Positions 37,346 to 46,863 of a stretch of DNA of 64,000 nt are shown here, piece after piece. The stretch's first letter is position 1. Every line of letters begins with the position of its first letter. The stretch lies in NCBI RefSeq assembly GCF_013341275.1, contig NZ_CP054476.1, forward strand, positions 1,935,501 to 1,999,500. Reading direction: 5' to 3'. The notes beneath the pieces were generated by a model. The model was given only the letters and a program-made list of their open reading frames with translations, ran no database searches and was not told where the DNA came from. The position numbers were made by a program, and so were the translations under genes. The DNA is from Methyloligella sp. GL2. Lineage in GTDB: Bacteria; Pseudomonadota; Alphaproteobacteria; Rhizobiales; Methyloligellaceae.

Positions 37346-39322
37346 CTATTTCGACGGGCGCAGCCCTTCCCGCAGCTGATCGAGCCAGGCGAGCACGCTG
37401 CCGGCGAGCGCGCTGCCCTTGCCGAGAAGCCGGGAGAGCTCGGCTTCGGCATGGGCGCGGAGGGTCTCCTGTTTTTCCGGCAGCGGCGGCAGGATATGGG
37501 CGTAGTAGGTCTTGCCGAGGAGCCAGTGCAGCAGCCGTTCGCCGGGGAACGGCTCGTTGTTGTTGAGCGCCCGGGCGCCCTTCAGAAGATTGCGGATATC
37601 GTATTGCGTGGGGCTGATATCGGCGACCTGCTTGGGCAGGCCTAGAAGCGTGTAGACGCCGATGCGCGCTGTGCGCACCGAGCATTCCATGGTGAAGATG
37701 ATGTCGTTGCTGGTCTCCACGAACTGGCCCAGCAGCGCCAGGTTGGTGCAGCCTTCGGGCACGACATGGGGGCGGTCGCCGGCTGCGCGCGGCATGAATT
37801 GCGCGGTGATATAGGGCATCAGCGCCAAGCGCACCTTGGTGTTGGCGGCGATCTCGTCGAGCCGGTCGGCGATGCCGAGGTGATAGCAAAGCTCGGCCAG
37901 CACCTCCTTCCCGGTGCAGGCGGGCATCGGCTTCTTGACGTAATTGCCCTCCTTATCCATCAGCAGCGCATAGACCCAGATCACCAGCACATCGTCCGGC
38001 TGGTCCGGGAAATGCGGTTGCCGGTTGCAGGTGAAGCTCAGCACCCAGTTGGAATCGGTGAAGGTGATGACGCCGCCGGTGACGGTCTTGCCGGAATAAG
38101 GATCGTTGACGGAAAGCTGTTTCAGCTTGTCGACGAAGGGCGAGGGCTTGCAGGTCAGGGTCGCCGATTCCCACATGGAGCCAGCGACATTGCCGTAGAA
38201 TTTCTCCGGCTTGCCGAAGACCGGGGATTTCTTCGCCAGGTTCTTCCAGAGCGTCCAGTCGCTATCCTCGCCCGGATCGGTGTTGCCGCGGTCCAGCACC
38301 GGCGCGGTGTCGCTATCGCCATAGGCGGTGCCTTCGGTCATCGAGCCGGTGAGCGCGAAGACCATATCCTTCGGGCCGACGGGGATGATCTCGTCCTTGC
38401 TGCCGACCTTGCAGCGGATCGCGGTGACGGTGCGCTTGCCCCCCTCCTCGGCCATGTCGAGGTCGTAGCCGCGCGTGTCGAACTGGATCTTCACGCCCTT
38501 TGATTTCAGCAGCCGGGTGAGCGGCACGACGAAGCTGTCGTATTGATTGTATTTCGGGAAGACCAAGGCCGACATATCGTGCAGCCCGTCGATCGCATCG
38601 AGGAAGCGATGCATGTAGAGCTTCATTTCCAGCAGGCTCTGCCAATTCTCGAAGGCGAACATCGAGCGCCAGAGGAACCAGAAATTGGTCTCGAAGAAGC
38701 TGTCGCTGAAATATTCCTCGATGGTGATGTCGTCGAGGTCTTCCTTGCGCTTCAGTAGCAGCTTCAGGAGATCCCATTGGTGGGATTTGCTGAGACCCAG
38801 GGTCGAGAAATCGCGGATCTCGCCCTGTTTGTGCATCAGCCGCGACTTGGACCAGTTCGGGTCGTTGTCGTTCACCAGCCGGTATTCGTCGAGAACGCTA
38901 TAGCCTTCGGGCAGCTCCAGCGCCGGCACGTCCTGGAACATGTCCCAGAAATTGTCGTAGTTCCAATTCATCTCCCGGCCGCCGCGGACGATATAGCCCT
39001 CCTCCGGACTGCCGGCGCCGTCGAGCGAGCCGCCGGCGATATCCAGCGTATCGAGGATGGTGATGTTCTCGCCTTTCACGCCGCCGTCCCGGATCAGATA
39101 GAAGGCGGCTGCGAGCCCTGCGATGCCGCTTCCGACAATCCAGGCCTTGCGCCCGTCGACCGGCTCGGTGGGAACGGGACGGTTGCGCATATAAGGCCCC
39201 ATCATGTCCGGCGGGGGCAGCGTGACCGCCGGACCCTTGTGCCAGAACCCCTCCCCCACATTGGCCTCCACTTGGAATTTGGCCGGCCCCGATGCTTCTG
39301 TGGTTGAGGCTTTCTCAGTCAT
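37346..39322 (-). CDS. ohyA: Oleate hydratase
   Basis: A 658-residue FAD-dependent oleate hydratase (MCRA family), which adds water to the cis-9 double bond of oleate to give 10-hydroxystearate. The FAD-binding motif [14 protein letters not shown] is at about residue 63-76. The catalytic loop [15 protein letters not shown] is at about 113-127, with Glu116. Other family blocks are [67 protein letters not shown] and [19 protein letters not shown]. The ATG at 39322 follows GAAGGAA. It is an apparently monocistronic accessory gene, with a proposed role in detoxifying unsaturated fatty acids. Confidence 0.95.
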   Translation of the reverse strand: MTEKASTTEASGPAKFQVEANVGEGFWHKGPAVTLPPPDMMGPYMRNRPVPTEPVDGRKAWIVGSGIAGLAAAFYLIRDGGVKGENITILDTLDIAGGSLDGAGSPEEGYIVRGGREMNWNYDNFWDMFQDVPALELPEGYSVLDEYRLVNDNDPNWSKSRLMHKQGEIRDFSTLGLSKSHQWDLLKLLLKRKEDLDDITIEEYFSDSFFETNFWFLWRSMFAFENWQSLLEMKLYMHRFLDAIDGLHDMSALVFPKYNQYDSFVVPLTRLLKSKGVKIQFDTRGYDLDMAEEGGKRTVTAIRCKVGSKDEIIPVGPKDMVFALTGSMTEGTAYGDSDTAPVLDRGNTDPGEDSDWTLWKNLAKKSPVFGKPEKFYGNVAGSMWESATLTCKPSPFVDKLKQLSVNDPYSGKTVTGGVITFTDSNWVLSFTCNRQPHFPDQPDDVLVIWVYALLMDKEGNYVKKPMPACTGKEVLAELCYHLGIADRLDEIAANTKVRLALMPYITAQFMPRAAGDRPHVVPEGCTNLALLGQFVETSNDIIFTMECSVRTARIGVYTLLGLPKQVADISPTQYDIRNLLKGARALNNNEPFPGERLLHWLLGKTYYAHILPPLPEKQETLRAHAEAELSRLLGKGSALAGSVLAWLDQLREGLRPSK

Positions 39323-39491
39323 GCTGGTTCCTTCGTTTCGGCGAGATGTCGTCGGTGCCGGATTTGGCTCCGGCACTTTCAGATGGTGATCCACGTCTGG
39401 CTTTTGCCTGCGGCACGCAGGCTCAGGGCCGGTCCCTCGACTCCATGCTTCAAAGATGGAGAAGAGGTGAATCGCCCGCAGGCGGACATGG

Positions 39492-39877
39492 CTAATAGGC
39501 CAAGGCCGGATCGGGCTCGCTCCAGATCAGGAACTGGCCCACCGCTTCGACGGCCAGCGAGCCTATGGCCACTGGCAGACCGCCACTGGCAGACCGCCGA
39601 GACGATCGGGAAGATGACCGAACAGGATCCGCACCAGAACGAAGCCGCCGCCAAAGGCGGTGAAGCCGAGACCGGCATAGCCGCGCGTCGCGATAGTGGC
39701 GAGGAAGGCAATGCCGACGGCAAGCCCTGCCCAGACATTGCCCAGGCCGAGAGTCTCGGTCACGTAGACCGGGACGACGGGGAGCGGAATCGCGACGCAA
39801 AGATAAGAAACGAAGAGAATGGACGTCAGCAGATAGAAGCGCCCTGGCGTCTTGTCGCGTGTCGATTGGAAAGCCAC
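39492..39877 (-). pseudogene. Remnant of an MFS transporter (YhhS/AraJ-like), internally deleted and frameshifted
   Basis: From GTG 39877 (AGGAG upstream) the frame gives VAFQSTRDKTPGRFYLL, then an MFS first helix (SILFVSYLCVAIPLPVVPVYV) and VWAGLAVGIAFLATIATRGYAG. It then jumps to GFTAFGGGFVLVRILFGHLPDRLGGLP, which in intact members is far downstream, implying an internal deletion. A 14-bp tandem duplication (39569-39596) shifts the frame and makes a stop at once. Removing one copy restores [27 protein letters not shown] before a stop. The protein has lost most of its 12 helices, so it is not a functional transporter. Confidence 0.75.
39569..39596. repeat. 14-bp tandem duplication causing a frameshift
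   Basis: CCACTGGCAGACCG is present twice in direct succession (39569-39582, 39583-39596) inside the MFS remnant. Fourteen is not a multiple of three, so the duplication breaks the frame. Confidence 0.9.
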
Positions 39878-40143
39878 AAGAGTCTCCTGGCTCTTCCCCG
39901 GGCCGGCGGCACAAAAAACGCACTCCGACCGGCGAGGATCGTTGAGTGCGTTGCTTGACGTGAGACGCTTACGGCCAGTTCGACTGACATCGGGTAGATA
40001 GGCGGTCCGATATTGCGTCTCAACGTCAGGCACTGTCTCGGAACCGTCTTCGGAGCCTCGTGCCGCTTCGCATCATCTAGCCTTCGCCGATGGCCGAAAT
40101 CCGAGGCCGAGAAGGCCCCGGATTTAGCGATCGGACAGCTGTT

Positions 40144-41097
40144 CTATTTGCCGGCTTTGGTCAGCCGGCTGAGATCTTGCTCGGAGAGCGACAAAGACGC
40201 CGCTTTGGCGAAGCTCTCGACTTGCGTCACATTGGTGGCGCTGGCAATCGGCGCGGTGACGCCGTCTTGCGCCATCAGCCAAGCAAGCGCCACTTCGGCC
40301 GGCTTGGCGGAATGGGATGAAGCGACATCTTCCATCACGTCGAGAAGCCGCATGCCCCGTTCGGTCATATATTTTTCCACGCGGCTTGCACGCTTACGGC
40401 CCTTAAGGTCGGCTTCGCTGCGGTATTTGCCGCTGAGGAAACCAGAAGCGAGGCTGAAATAAGTGACCACGCCGAGCCCCTTCTCGATGCAGAGCTTCTG
40501 AAGCGCCCCTTCATAGGCGCTGCGGTCGTAGAGGTTATATTCCGGCTGCACCACCTGATAGGCTGGCAATCCTTCGGCCTCTGCCGTGGCCAGAGCTTCG
40601 CTCAGCAGCTTGGCGTCGTAATTGGAGGCACCGATGGCGCGGATCTTCCCCGCCTTCAACAGCTTGTCGTAAGCGCCAAGGGTCTCGGCATGGGTCGCTT
40701 CGGGATCGGGCCAATGGGAGAAGTAGACATCGATGGTGTCGGTCCCCAAGCGCTTCAGCGAGTGGTCGACGGCTTTGAGGATCCAGGCCTCCGAAAGTCC
40801 CTTCTCGCCGGGTCCGCCCATATCGGAGCCGACCTTGGTGAACAAGGTGATCTTGTCGCGCATGCCCGGCCGGGCGGCGAACCACTTACCGAGCATGGTT
40901 TCGGATTCGCCGCCTTTATTGCCGTCGACCCAGGCCGAATAGACATCGGCGGTGTCGATGGCGTCGAAGCCGTGATCGACAAAGGCGTCGAGCACGCGAA
41001 AGCCTTCCGCTTCGTCCATGGTCCAGCCGAGCACATTGCCGCCGAATACGATGGGGGCAATGTCGAAACCGGTATTTCCAAGTTTTCTCTTTTCCAT
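40144..41097 (-). CDS. Aldo/keto reductase
   Basis: A 317-residue (alpha/beta)8 NADPH-dependent reductase. The catalytic tetrad positions are visible: DAIDTADVYSAW (Asp and Tyr), LFTKVGSDMG (Lys) and YFSHWPDP (His). NADPH-binding motifs are GASNYDAKLLSEA, QPEYNLYDR and the C-terminal PIASATNVTQVESFAKA. It belongs to the YajO/Tas-like group; the substrate is unknown. The start is ATG 41097 with GGAGACC upstream. It lies about 100 nt downstream of the SDR-VOC pair on the same strand and may be part of that unit. Confidence 0.88.
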   Translation of the reverse strand: MEKRKLGNTGFDIAPIVFGGNVLGWTMDEAEGFRVLDAFVDHGFDAIDTADVYSAWVDGNKGGESETMLGKWFAARPGMRDKITLFTKVGSDMGGPGEKGLSEAWILKAVDHSLKRLGTDTIDVYFSHWPDPEATHAETLGAYDKLLKAGKIRAIGASNYDAKLLSEALATAEAEGLPAYQVVQPEYNLYDRSAYEGALQKLCIEKGLGVVTYFSLASGFLSGKYRSEADLKGRKRASRVEKYMTERGMRLLDVMEDVASSHSAKPAEVALAWLMAQDGVTAPIASATNVTQVESFAKAASLSLSEQDLSRLTKAGK

Positions 41098-41192
41098 TTT
41101 CGGTCTCCTTCTGGTTCGGACCGTGGCGCCGGTCCCGCGGCAAAGGCGGTGGCGACGGTCCTCGTTTAGGCTTGGTGTGGTCTTGGAAGGCG

Positions 41193-41741
41193 CTAGCGCG
41201 GTGCGGGCAGCCAGCGAGTTGTGCTGGCGCCCTCGTCATAGGTCATCGGTGCGGGGAGCTGCTCCAACTCGATGAGCAAGCCCCAAGGGGCAAGACCGAA
41301 GCGGCCGCGATTGCCCGGCCCCTCTTCCTGATCGGTCAAGGGGTATGGGCCTTCGAGAAGCGTGCCGCCGGCTGCGGCGAAGCTTTCCGAGGCGGCGTCG
41401 ATATCCTCAACGGTGATGCTGAAATGGCTGATGCCGATATCCGAAATGCTCGCATTCTGCGTGCTGCGCGGACGATCGATCTCGAAGAGCTCCACATTGG
41501 GACCGTTGCCGAAGCGGAGCATGGAGACCGCGACGATGGCGGTGCTCTTGAGCAGTCCATTTTTGGACCCGATAGCGTCGCCGCTGAGGGGCGGCCGGCT
41601 CTTATCGGTCAGGGAATAGAGAACCTCGGCGCCGAAGGCCTCGACGAAGAAGGCGACCGCCTCGGCGTGGTCGGGCACGGTGATGCCGATATGTTCGATG
41701 CCGCGAAAGTTGGTTTGCTGGCTCATGTCTTGCGCGCTCAT
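41193..41741 (-). CDS. VOC (glyoxalase/bleomycin resistance/dioxygenase) superfamily protein
   Basis: A 182-residue protein with two beta-alpha-beta-beta-beta modules: GIEHIGITVPDHAEAVAFFVEAFGAEVLY in the first half and IGISHFSITVEDIDAASESFAAAGGTLLEGP in the second. Putative metal ligands are the His of IEHIGI, Glu of NVELFEI, His of ISHFSI and a late Glu in LLIELEQLP. This is a common enzyme fold (lyase, isomerase, dioxygenase) and the activity cannot be named. Its ATG overlaps the SDR stop by 4 nt, so the two act together. Confidence 0.8.
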   Translation of the reverse strand: MSAQDMSQQTNFRGIEHIGITVPDHAEAVAFFVEAFGAEVLYSLTDKSRPPLSGDAIGSKNGLLKSTAIVAVSMLRFGNGPNVELFEIDRPRSTQNASISDIGISHFSITVEDIDAASESFAAAGGTLLEGPYPLTDQEEGPGNRGRFGLAPWGLLIELEQLPAPMTYDEGASTTRWLPAPR

Positions 41742-42799
41742 GGGATGATCTTCCTTTCGCGAAACTCGTCGATCAGGCGGAGAAACATCGCCTCGCTATC
41801 GACGACGCTTCCAAAGCCTGCTTGCCGGATGCGGGTGGTCGAGGAGATCACGTCCCAGTCGCAGTTGAAGATGAAGTCGCCGAAGCCCCACGCCGCGATC
41901 TTGTCGAAGGGCACATCGACAAGGCCGTATTTCTGCTTGATGCGATCCCAGAGCGGGCCCTTATCGGCCATCATCTCGGAGAGAGAGATCGGCATCGGCT
42001 CGGCCGGATCCATCTGCAGATGGGATGCGATACGCTTCCACAGATGGCTCCAGCGAAAGATGTCGCCATTGGTAAGGTTGTAGGCCGTGTTGCCCGCAGC
42101 CTCGGTCACGGCCCAGGCCGAACCACGCGCGAGCTGGCTCGCATCGGTCACCTGGGCCAGCTTGCCGTAGCAGATTGGCGAGCCGGGAAAACGCAGCGGC
42201 AGGTTCAATTCCTTGCAGATGGCGGCATAGACGGCGATCACCATGGCGAGGTTCATGGGATTGCCGATGGCGAAACCGCAGACCACGTCCGGGCGCAGCA
42301 CCACGTAATCCCAAGCTTTGTCTCGAGGCTTGTCTTCGGCGAAGCCGGTCAGCCAATCCTCCTGGTCGTAATAGAACATCGGCGGCATGACCCGCGGATC
42401 GTCCTCATGGGCGGGCGTCGGAAAGGCGCCGAGATGAGCGCCGTAATATTTCGCCCCTTCATAAAGCAGTACCCGCTGCAGATCGGGCGATGCCGCATCG
42501 GCCGCGGCTACGAAATTGCGCAGCATGGCGAGATTGACTGCCACCTGCTCGCCCGGATCGGCATGCTCCTGATAGGCGGCGTAGAAGACATGGGTGAAAG
42601 GCCCTGCCCCGGCGAACGCGGTACGGGTCGCCGCCTCGTCGAGCAGGTCGACGGAGAGGTATTGCGCTGCGGTCTCGAAATTGGGCTTTCGCCGCGAGAC
42701 GGCGGTCACCTGCCAGCCGAGCTCGTCGGCGAGATGGGTGACCAGATTGCGGCCGATCACGCCGAGACCGCCGGCAACCAGGGCGTGGTTCTTCAACAT
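41738..42799 (-). CDS. SDR-family reductase, PRISE (progesterone 5-beta-reductase/iridoid synthase)-like
   Basis: A 353-residue extended SDR. The NAD(P) motif is ALVAGGLGVIGRNLVTHL (about residues 6-23). Instead of the usual YxxxK, the middle reads LLYEGAKYYGAHLG and, 30 residues later, MFYYDQEDWL. This is the PRISE pattern (GxKxYxG, FYYxxED), in which Lys and Tyr come from these separate motifs. The family reduces enones such as progesterone or 8-oxogeranial in plants and is found in many bacteria with unknown substrates. ATG 42799 follows GAAGAGAAG; the frame stays open far upstream but without similarity. It is divergent from a LysR gene. Confidence 0.82.
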   Translation of the reverse strand: MLKNHALVAGGLGVIGRNLVTHLADELGWQVTAVSRRKPNFETAAQYLSVDLLDEAATRTAFAGAGPFTHVFYAAYQEHADPGEQVAVNLAMLRNFVAAADAASPDLQRVLLYEGAKYYGAHLGAFPTPAHEDDPRVMPPMFYYDQEDWLTGFAEDKPRDKAWDYVVLRPDVVCGFAIGNPMNLAMVIAVYAAICKELNLPLRFPGSPICYGKLAQVTDASQLARGSAWAVTEAAGNTAYNLTNGDIFRWSHLWKRIASHLQMDPAEPMPISLSEMMADKGPLWDRIKQKYGLVDVPFDKIAAWGFGDFIFNCDWDVISSTTRIRQAGFGSVVDSEAMFLRLIDEFRERKIIP

Positions 42800-42917
42800 A
42801 AGCTTCTCTTCAGATGCTGTGCTGTGGGTCATTTGAGGCTGTAACGCCTCAGATATCTTTTTAGTGCCAAATAATAATACTCTATGATTTGCAATGACTT
42901 TTCGACTGGAATGAACA

Positions 42918-43811
42918 ATGGACGATCCGAAGCTGATGCGGCTTTTCATGGCCATTGCCGATCGCGGCAGCCTGTCGGGCGTTGCGCGCGCTTGGGGCAT
43001 GGCGCCCTCCACGGTGACCCATGGGCTGAAGCAGCTCGAAGACCGGCTCGGCACGCAGCTGGTGCTGCGCACCACACGGCAATTGTCGCTGACGCCGGAG
43101 GGGGAGCGCTTTCTCGGCGATTGCCGCCGCATCCTTGCCGATCTCGACGAAGTGATGACCGGGTTTTCCGAGCAAGGCCCGCTTGCCGGCGAGATCCGCA
43201 TCACCGCGACGAACGATCTGGGACGCTTACGTATCGCACCGCTCATCGATCGGTTCATGGAGGCGCATCCCGATCTCCGTATCCAGCTCTTCCTCAGCGA
43301 TACGGTGGTCGATCTGGTGGATGCCGGTTTCGACGTCGGCATCCGCACCGGACCGTTGCGGGATTCCGATCTCAAGGCACGGCTCTTGCTCAGAGGCAGC
43401 AAGCGGGTCTGCGCCGCGCCCGGCTATTGGCGCCGCCGCGGCAAGCCCAGCCATCCGCGCGAGCTGACGAGCCATAATTGCCTGGTGCTTAGCTCACCCG
43501 GAGACAGCCAGGCGTTCTGGTCGTTTCGCGACGGGGCGAACCGGTTTCGCGTCCGGGTGGCCGGAGACCGCACGGTGAATGACGGTCAGGCGGTGAAGGA
43601 TTGGGCGATTGCCGGCGCCGGGGTGGCGATGAAGTCGGTGTTCGACGTTGCCGACGACATTGCCGCCGGACGGCTGGAAACCGCGCTTGAGAGCTACACC
43701 GCCGAGCCCACCAATCTCTATGCGGTGTTTCCGCCGCGCGGCCGGGAATCCCGCCGGGTGCGGGCGCTGCTGGATTACCTGGGCGAACAGCTCGCCAGCA
43801 CCGAAGAATAG
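42918..43811 (+). CDS. LysR-family transcriptional regulator
   Basis: A 297-residue regulator. The N-terminal winged helix-turn-helix is MRLFMAIADRGSLSGVARAWGMAPSTVTHGLKQLEDRLGTQLVLRTTRQLSLTPEG in outline (residues about 4-62). The C-terminal periplasmic-binding-like sensor domain begins near residue 90 (GEIRITATNDLGRLRIAPLIDRF). It belongs to the AaeR/CrgA-like group. It is divergent from the SDR-VOC pair with a 118-nt shared AT-rich promoter region (AATAATAATACTC), so it probably regulates that pair in response to its substrate. Confidence 0.9.
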   Translation: MDDPKLMRLFMAIADRGSLSGVARAWGMAPSTVTHGLKQLEDRLGTQLVLRTTRQLSLTPEGERFLGDCRRILADLDEVMTGFSEQGPLAGEIRITATNDLGRLRIAPLIDRFMEAHPDLRIQLFLSDTVVDLVDAGFDVGIRTGPLRDSDLKARLLLRGSKRVCAAPGYWRRRGKPSHPRELTSHNCLVLSSPGDSQAFWSFRDGANRFRVRVAGDRTVNDGQAVKDWAIAGAGVAMKSVFDVADDIAAGRLETALESYTAEPTNLYAVFPPRGRESRRVRALLDYLGEQLASTEE

Positions 43812-43818
43812 CGGCTCT

Positions 43819-44361
43819 TTAGACGCCGGGCGGGAGCTTTTCCAGCATCATCTCTTTGCGGTCGAGGATCTCGCCATCGACGACGAAGTTGCCGTCGCCC
43901 ACGGCATGAAGCGTGCGCTTCTCTTTGCGCTTGCTGTCGTAATAGGCGGCAACGCCCTCCAGCACGATGATTCCGTGACGGTCGACGGTATCGACGACGC
44001 GGCATTCGATATTGGCCAGGCACTCCTCGATCAGCGGGGCTTGCACATGGCTCCCCTCGACCGCCGTGAGCCCGAATTTCTCGAACTTGTCGGTGTCCTC
44101 GCCGGAGCACATGCCGATGCCGACCGCCGTATCGAGCATGTCGACCGTCGGAATGGAGAGCACGCATTCCTTGGTCTCGGTGAGCGCCGTGTAGGAGTAG
44201 TTCCAAGGCCCGGTGGTGAGGGCGAACTCCGCCGAAAAGCCCATCACCATGGTCCAGGTGATGGTCATGATATTGTTCTTCTCGCCGTCATTGGTGGTGA
44301 CCAGCACCACCGGTCCCGGCTCCAGCAGTGTGAAGGCCTTGTTCAGCGGCAGCGTCTCCAT
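43819..44361 (-). CDS. Flavin reductase-like domain protein
   Basis: A 180-residue split-barrel FMN-binding protein. Typical blocks are GPVVLVTTNDGEKNNIMTITWTM, FALTTGPWNYSYTALTETKECVLSIP, and LEECLANIECRVVD in the second half. The family includes NAD(P)H:FMN reductases and FMN-binding partners of monooxygenases. No partner monooxygenase is nearby, so its role is open. It is convergent with the LysR gene (7-nt gap). Confidence 0.82.
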   Translation of the reverse strand: METLPLNKAFTLLEPGPVVLVTTNDGEKNNIMTITWTMVMGFSAEFALTTGPWNYSYTALTETKECVLSIPTVDMLDTAVGIGMCSGEDTDKFEKFGLTAVEGSHVQAPLIEECLANIECRVVDTVDRHGIIVLEGVAAYYDSKRKEKRTLHAVGDGNFVVDGEILDRKEMMLEKLPPGV

Positions 44362-44448
44362 AGGTGTTTCTCCCGTGCTCGCTTCGTTTCGTGTCGCGTC
44401 GTCTCCTAATCTCCAGGGACTATAACGCGCCGCGATGCTGCGAGAGAG

Positions 44449-45408
44449 CTAGCGGGCCAGCAGCGCGTCGATATGTGCCGGGCCGATGGGCACGATGCCG
44501 GTCGGGTTGAGCGCCTTCACCGAATAATAGCCGCGGGTGATGTGCTCCATATTGACGGTCTCGCGGATACCCGGAAGCGCCAGGATGCGCTCCATATAGG
44601 CCTGAAGCTTCGGGTAATCCTTGATCTGCCGGCGGTTGGTTTTGAACAGGCCGTGATAGGCGGCATCGAAGCGGATCAAGGTCACGAAGATGCGCAGATC
44701 CGTCTCGGTGATCTTATCGCCGAAGATGTAGTCGCCGGTCAGCCTCTCCTCCAGCTCGTCCAGCATCCGAAAGACGCCCGCGACCGCCTCATCATAAGCC
44801 TCTTGGCTGGAGGCGAAGCCGGATTTGTAGACGCCGTTATTGAGCAGGTCGTAGATGCGCGGGTTGAGGGCATCGATCTCTTCGGCGAGGTCCGCCGGAT
44901 AGAGCGTCACATCGGAGGGCGCGATCGCCTCGAATGCCGTATCGAACATGCGGACGATATCGGCGCTCTCATTGTTGACCAGCACATGCTGCTTCATGTC
45001 CCAAAGCACCGGCACGGTCGCGCGCCCGGTGAAATGGGGATCGGCGCGGGTATAGAGCTCGTGCATATAGGTCGAGCCGAAGAGCGGATCTTCGTCGGCG
45101 CCGTCATAGCTGCCGAAGCGCCAGCCCTGATCGGTCAGGGTCGGATTGACCACCGTCACCGGGATCAGCGTATCGAGTCCTTTGAGCTTGCGGGCCATCA
45201 GGGTGCGCGAGGCCCAGGGGCAGATATAGGCGACATAGAGCCGGTAGCGTCCGGCCTCCGCCTTGAAGCCACCCTCCCCGGTCGGCCCGGGCGCACCATC
45301 GGGGGTGATCCAGTTGCGGAAGCTGGAGACCTGGCGCACGAAGCGACCCTTTTCATCGGCCTTTTGCACCGGGTCCCAGTCTTTGGTCCATTTTCCGTCG
45401 ACGAGCAT
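44449..45408 (-). CDS. yqjG: Glutathionyl-hydroquinone reductase (YqjG/Xi-class GST)
   Basis: A 319-residue glutathione transferase of the Xi/omega-like class that reduces glutathionyl-hydroquinones using glutathione. The catalytic Cys is C63 in AYICPWASRTLMARKLKGL, the same position as in E. coli YqjG. It is followed by RATVPVLWDMKQHVLVNNESADIVRMFD in the thioredoxin-like half and the all-helical C-terminal domain (TETDLRIFVTLIRFDAAYHGLFKTNRR). It lies 11 nt after the ygiD-like gene, in one operon with it and the doxX gene. Confidence 0.92.
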   Translation of the reverse strand: MLVDGKWTKDWDPVQKADEKGRFVRQVSSFRNWITPDGAPGPTGEGGFKAEAGRYRLYVAYICPWASRTLMARKLKGLDTLIPVTVVNPTLTDQGWRFGSYDGADEDPLFGSTYMHELYTRADPHFTGRATVPVLWDMKQHVLVNNESADIVRMFDTAFEAIAPSDVTLYPADLAEEIDALNPRIYDLLNNGVYKSGFASSQEAYDEAVAGVFRMLDELEERLTGDYIFGDKITETDLRIFVTLIRFDAAYHGLFKTNRRQIKDYPKLQAYMERILALPGIRETVNMEHITRGYYSVKALNPTGIVPIGPAHIDALLAR

Positions 45409-45419
45409 TTTCGCTCTCC

Positions 45420-46235
45420 TCAGTAATAGATGAAGCTGCGCATGGAGACCGAGGCGATATCGATCGTCTCGTTCATGAACAGCAGCCGGTCCTTCGGATC
45501 GGCGGCGCCGGCTACGGTCAGCGCCGGGACGTAATGCTCCAGCGAGGGATGGGCGACGCTGAGCAGCGAGCCCAAGCCTTCCCGGTCGGAAAGCGCTCTG
45601 ACATCGCCCGCCCCGAGCCGCTCGGCGAACAGCGCGTCGAACTCCAACGCCCAGTCGTAAGGCGTGCCGTGGCGCATGGCGCGGAGGTTATGGACGATAT
45701 TGCCGGAGCCGAGGATCAGCACGCCGCGGTCGCGCAGCTCCGACAGGGCCCGGCCGATCTCTAGGTGATGGCTCAGGTCTTGCGTCATATCGATGGAGAG
45801 CTGAAACACGGGCACATCCGCTTCCGGATAGAGGTGCTTCAGCACCGACCAGGCGCCGTGATCGAGGCCCCAGCTCTCGTCGCCCTCGGCGTGATGGCTG
45901 GCAAGGATGGAGACCACCTCCTTGGCCATCTCCGGCGCGCCGGGGGCTGCGTATTGCTGGGCGAACAGCTCCGGCGGAAAGCCGTAGAAGTCGTGGATGG
46001 TCTCCGGCATGGCCGAGACGTTCACCAAGGTCGTGCCGCGCGTCATCCAATGGGCGGAGACCACCAGCACGGCCTGCGGGCGCGGAAGATTACGGCCGAG
46101 CTCGGCCCAGCTGCGGGAATAGGCATTGTCCTCGATGGCGTTCATCGGGCTGCCATGGCCGAGGAACAGCACGGGCATGCGGTCGGAGGCTTTGAGGCTG
46201 TCTTTCAGCGTTTGCAGGGATTGGGCGATACTCAT
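45420..46235 (-). CDS. ygiD: Class III extradiol ring-cleavage dioxygenase (YgiD/DODA family)
   Basis: A 271-residue protein of the LigB superfamily related to 4,5-DOPA extradiol dioxygenase. Metal-binding His residues are visible in PVLFLGHGSPMNAI, VVSAHWMTRG and GLDHGAWSVLKHLYPEADVPVFQLSI, and a fourth in GSGNIVHNL. The substrate is probably a catechol. ATG 46235 follows GAGAGAG; the open frame to 46373 crosses the doxX gene and is not coding. It sits between doxX (62-nt gap) and yqjG (11-nt gap). Confidence 0.9.
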   Translation of the reverse strand: MSIAQSLQTLKDSLKASDRMPVLFLGHGSPMNAIEDNAYSRSWAELGRNLPRPQAVLVVSAHWMTRGTTLVNVSAMPETIHDFYGFPPELFAQQYAAPGAPEMAKEVVSILASHHAEGDESWGLDHGAWSVLKHLYPEADVPVFQLSIDMTQDLSHHLEIGRALSELRDRGVLILGSGNIVHNLRAMRHGTPYDWALEFDALFAERLGAGDVRALSDREGLGSLLSVAHPSLEHYVPALTVAGAADPKDRLLFMNETIDIASVSMRSFIYY

Positions 46236-46297
46236 AGCGACTCTCTCAAATCGAAATGTGGGGGTCGCCGCCGCGCCGTCGCCGCGGCGGCCTTGCG

Positions 46298-46702
46298 TCA
46301 TTTGCGCCCCGGCGAATAGAGCGCGAAGGCGCCGCCACCGAGCAGGGCCAAGGCAGCCTGCACCGAGGCCCACATGACGGGGTATTCCCAGCCGCCGCCC
46401 TCATTGGCCCAGCCGAAGCCGTGGGGAAGATGCGCGCTATAGGCGGCACCCAGCAGCAGCGCGACGAAGACGGCGGAGACGATGCGCGTGGCGAAGCCGA
46501 GGATCAGGGCGATGCCGCCGGCGATCTCGAAGATCATGGTGGCGATGCCGAGCCAGCCCGGCAGGCCGAGCGATTGGAAGAAACCCGCCGTGCCAGCCGG
46601 GGTAAACACGAAAAGCTTGGTGAGCCCGTGCGCCAGAAACAGGGCGCCGGTGGTGAGGCGCAGCAGGAGCGCGGCATACGGGGCGGTCTTCATATCGATC
46701 AT
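46298..46702 (-). CDS. DoxX family membrane protein
   Basis: A 134-residue protein with four hydrophobic helices. The DoxX pattern is present: ALLLRLTTGALFLAHGLTKLFVF, FQSLGLPGWLGIATMIFEIAGGIALILGFATR and ALLLGAAYSAHLPHGFGW, ending WASVQAALALLGGGAFALY. The family is linked to redox and detoxification genes. It is the first gene of an operon with the dioxygenase and glutathionyl-hydroquinone reductase and faces a LysR gene, with a 161-nt divergent promoter region. Confidence 0.88.
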   Translation of the reverse strand: MIDMKTAPYAALLLRLTTGALFLAHGLTKLFVFTPAGTAGFFQSLGLPGWLGIATMIFEIAGGIALILGFATRIVSAVFVALLLGAAYSAHLPHGFGWANEGGGWEYPVMWASVQAALALLGGGAFALYSPGRK

Positions 46703-46863
46703 CGGTTTATTTCCGTCTCAGTGAGTTTGCGGCCGCTGGCCCCCATCGTAGCGGTGTCCGATGCCGCGTTGCTTGCGATGAGACGAAGGTGGGGCTTGCC
46801 GATAGAGAATGAAATGCCGATATTTGCGAAAGACCTTCGTCATTTTGTTCGTAGTAGCCAGCC

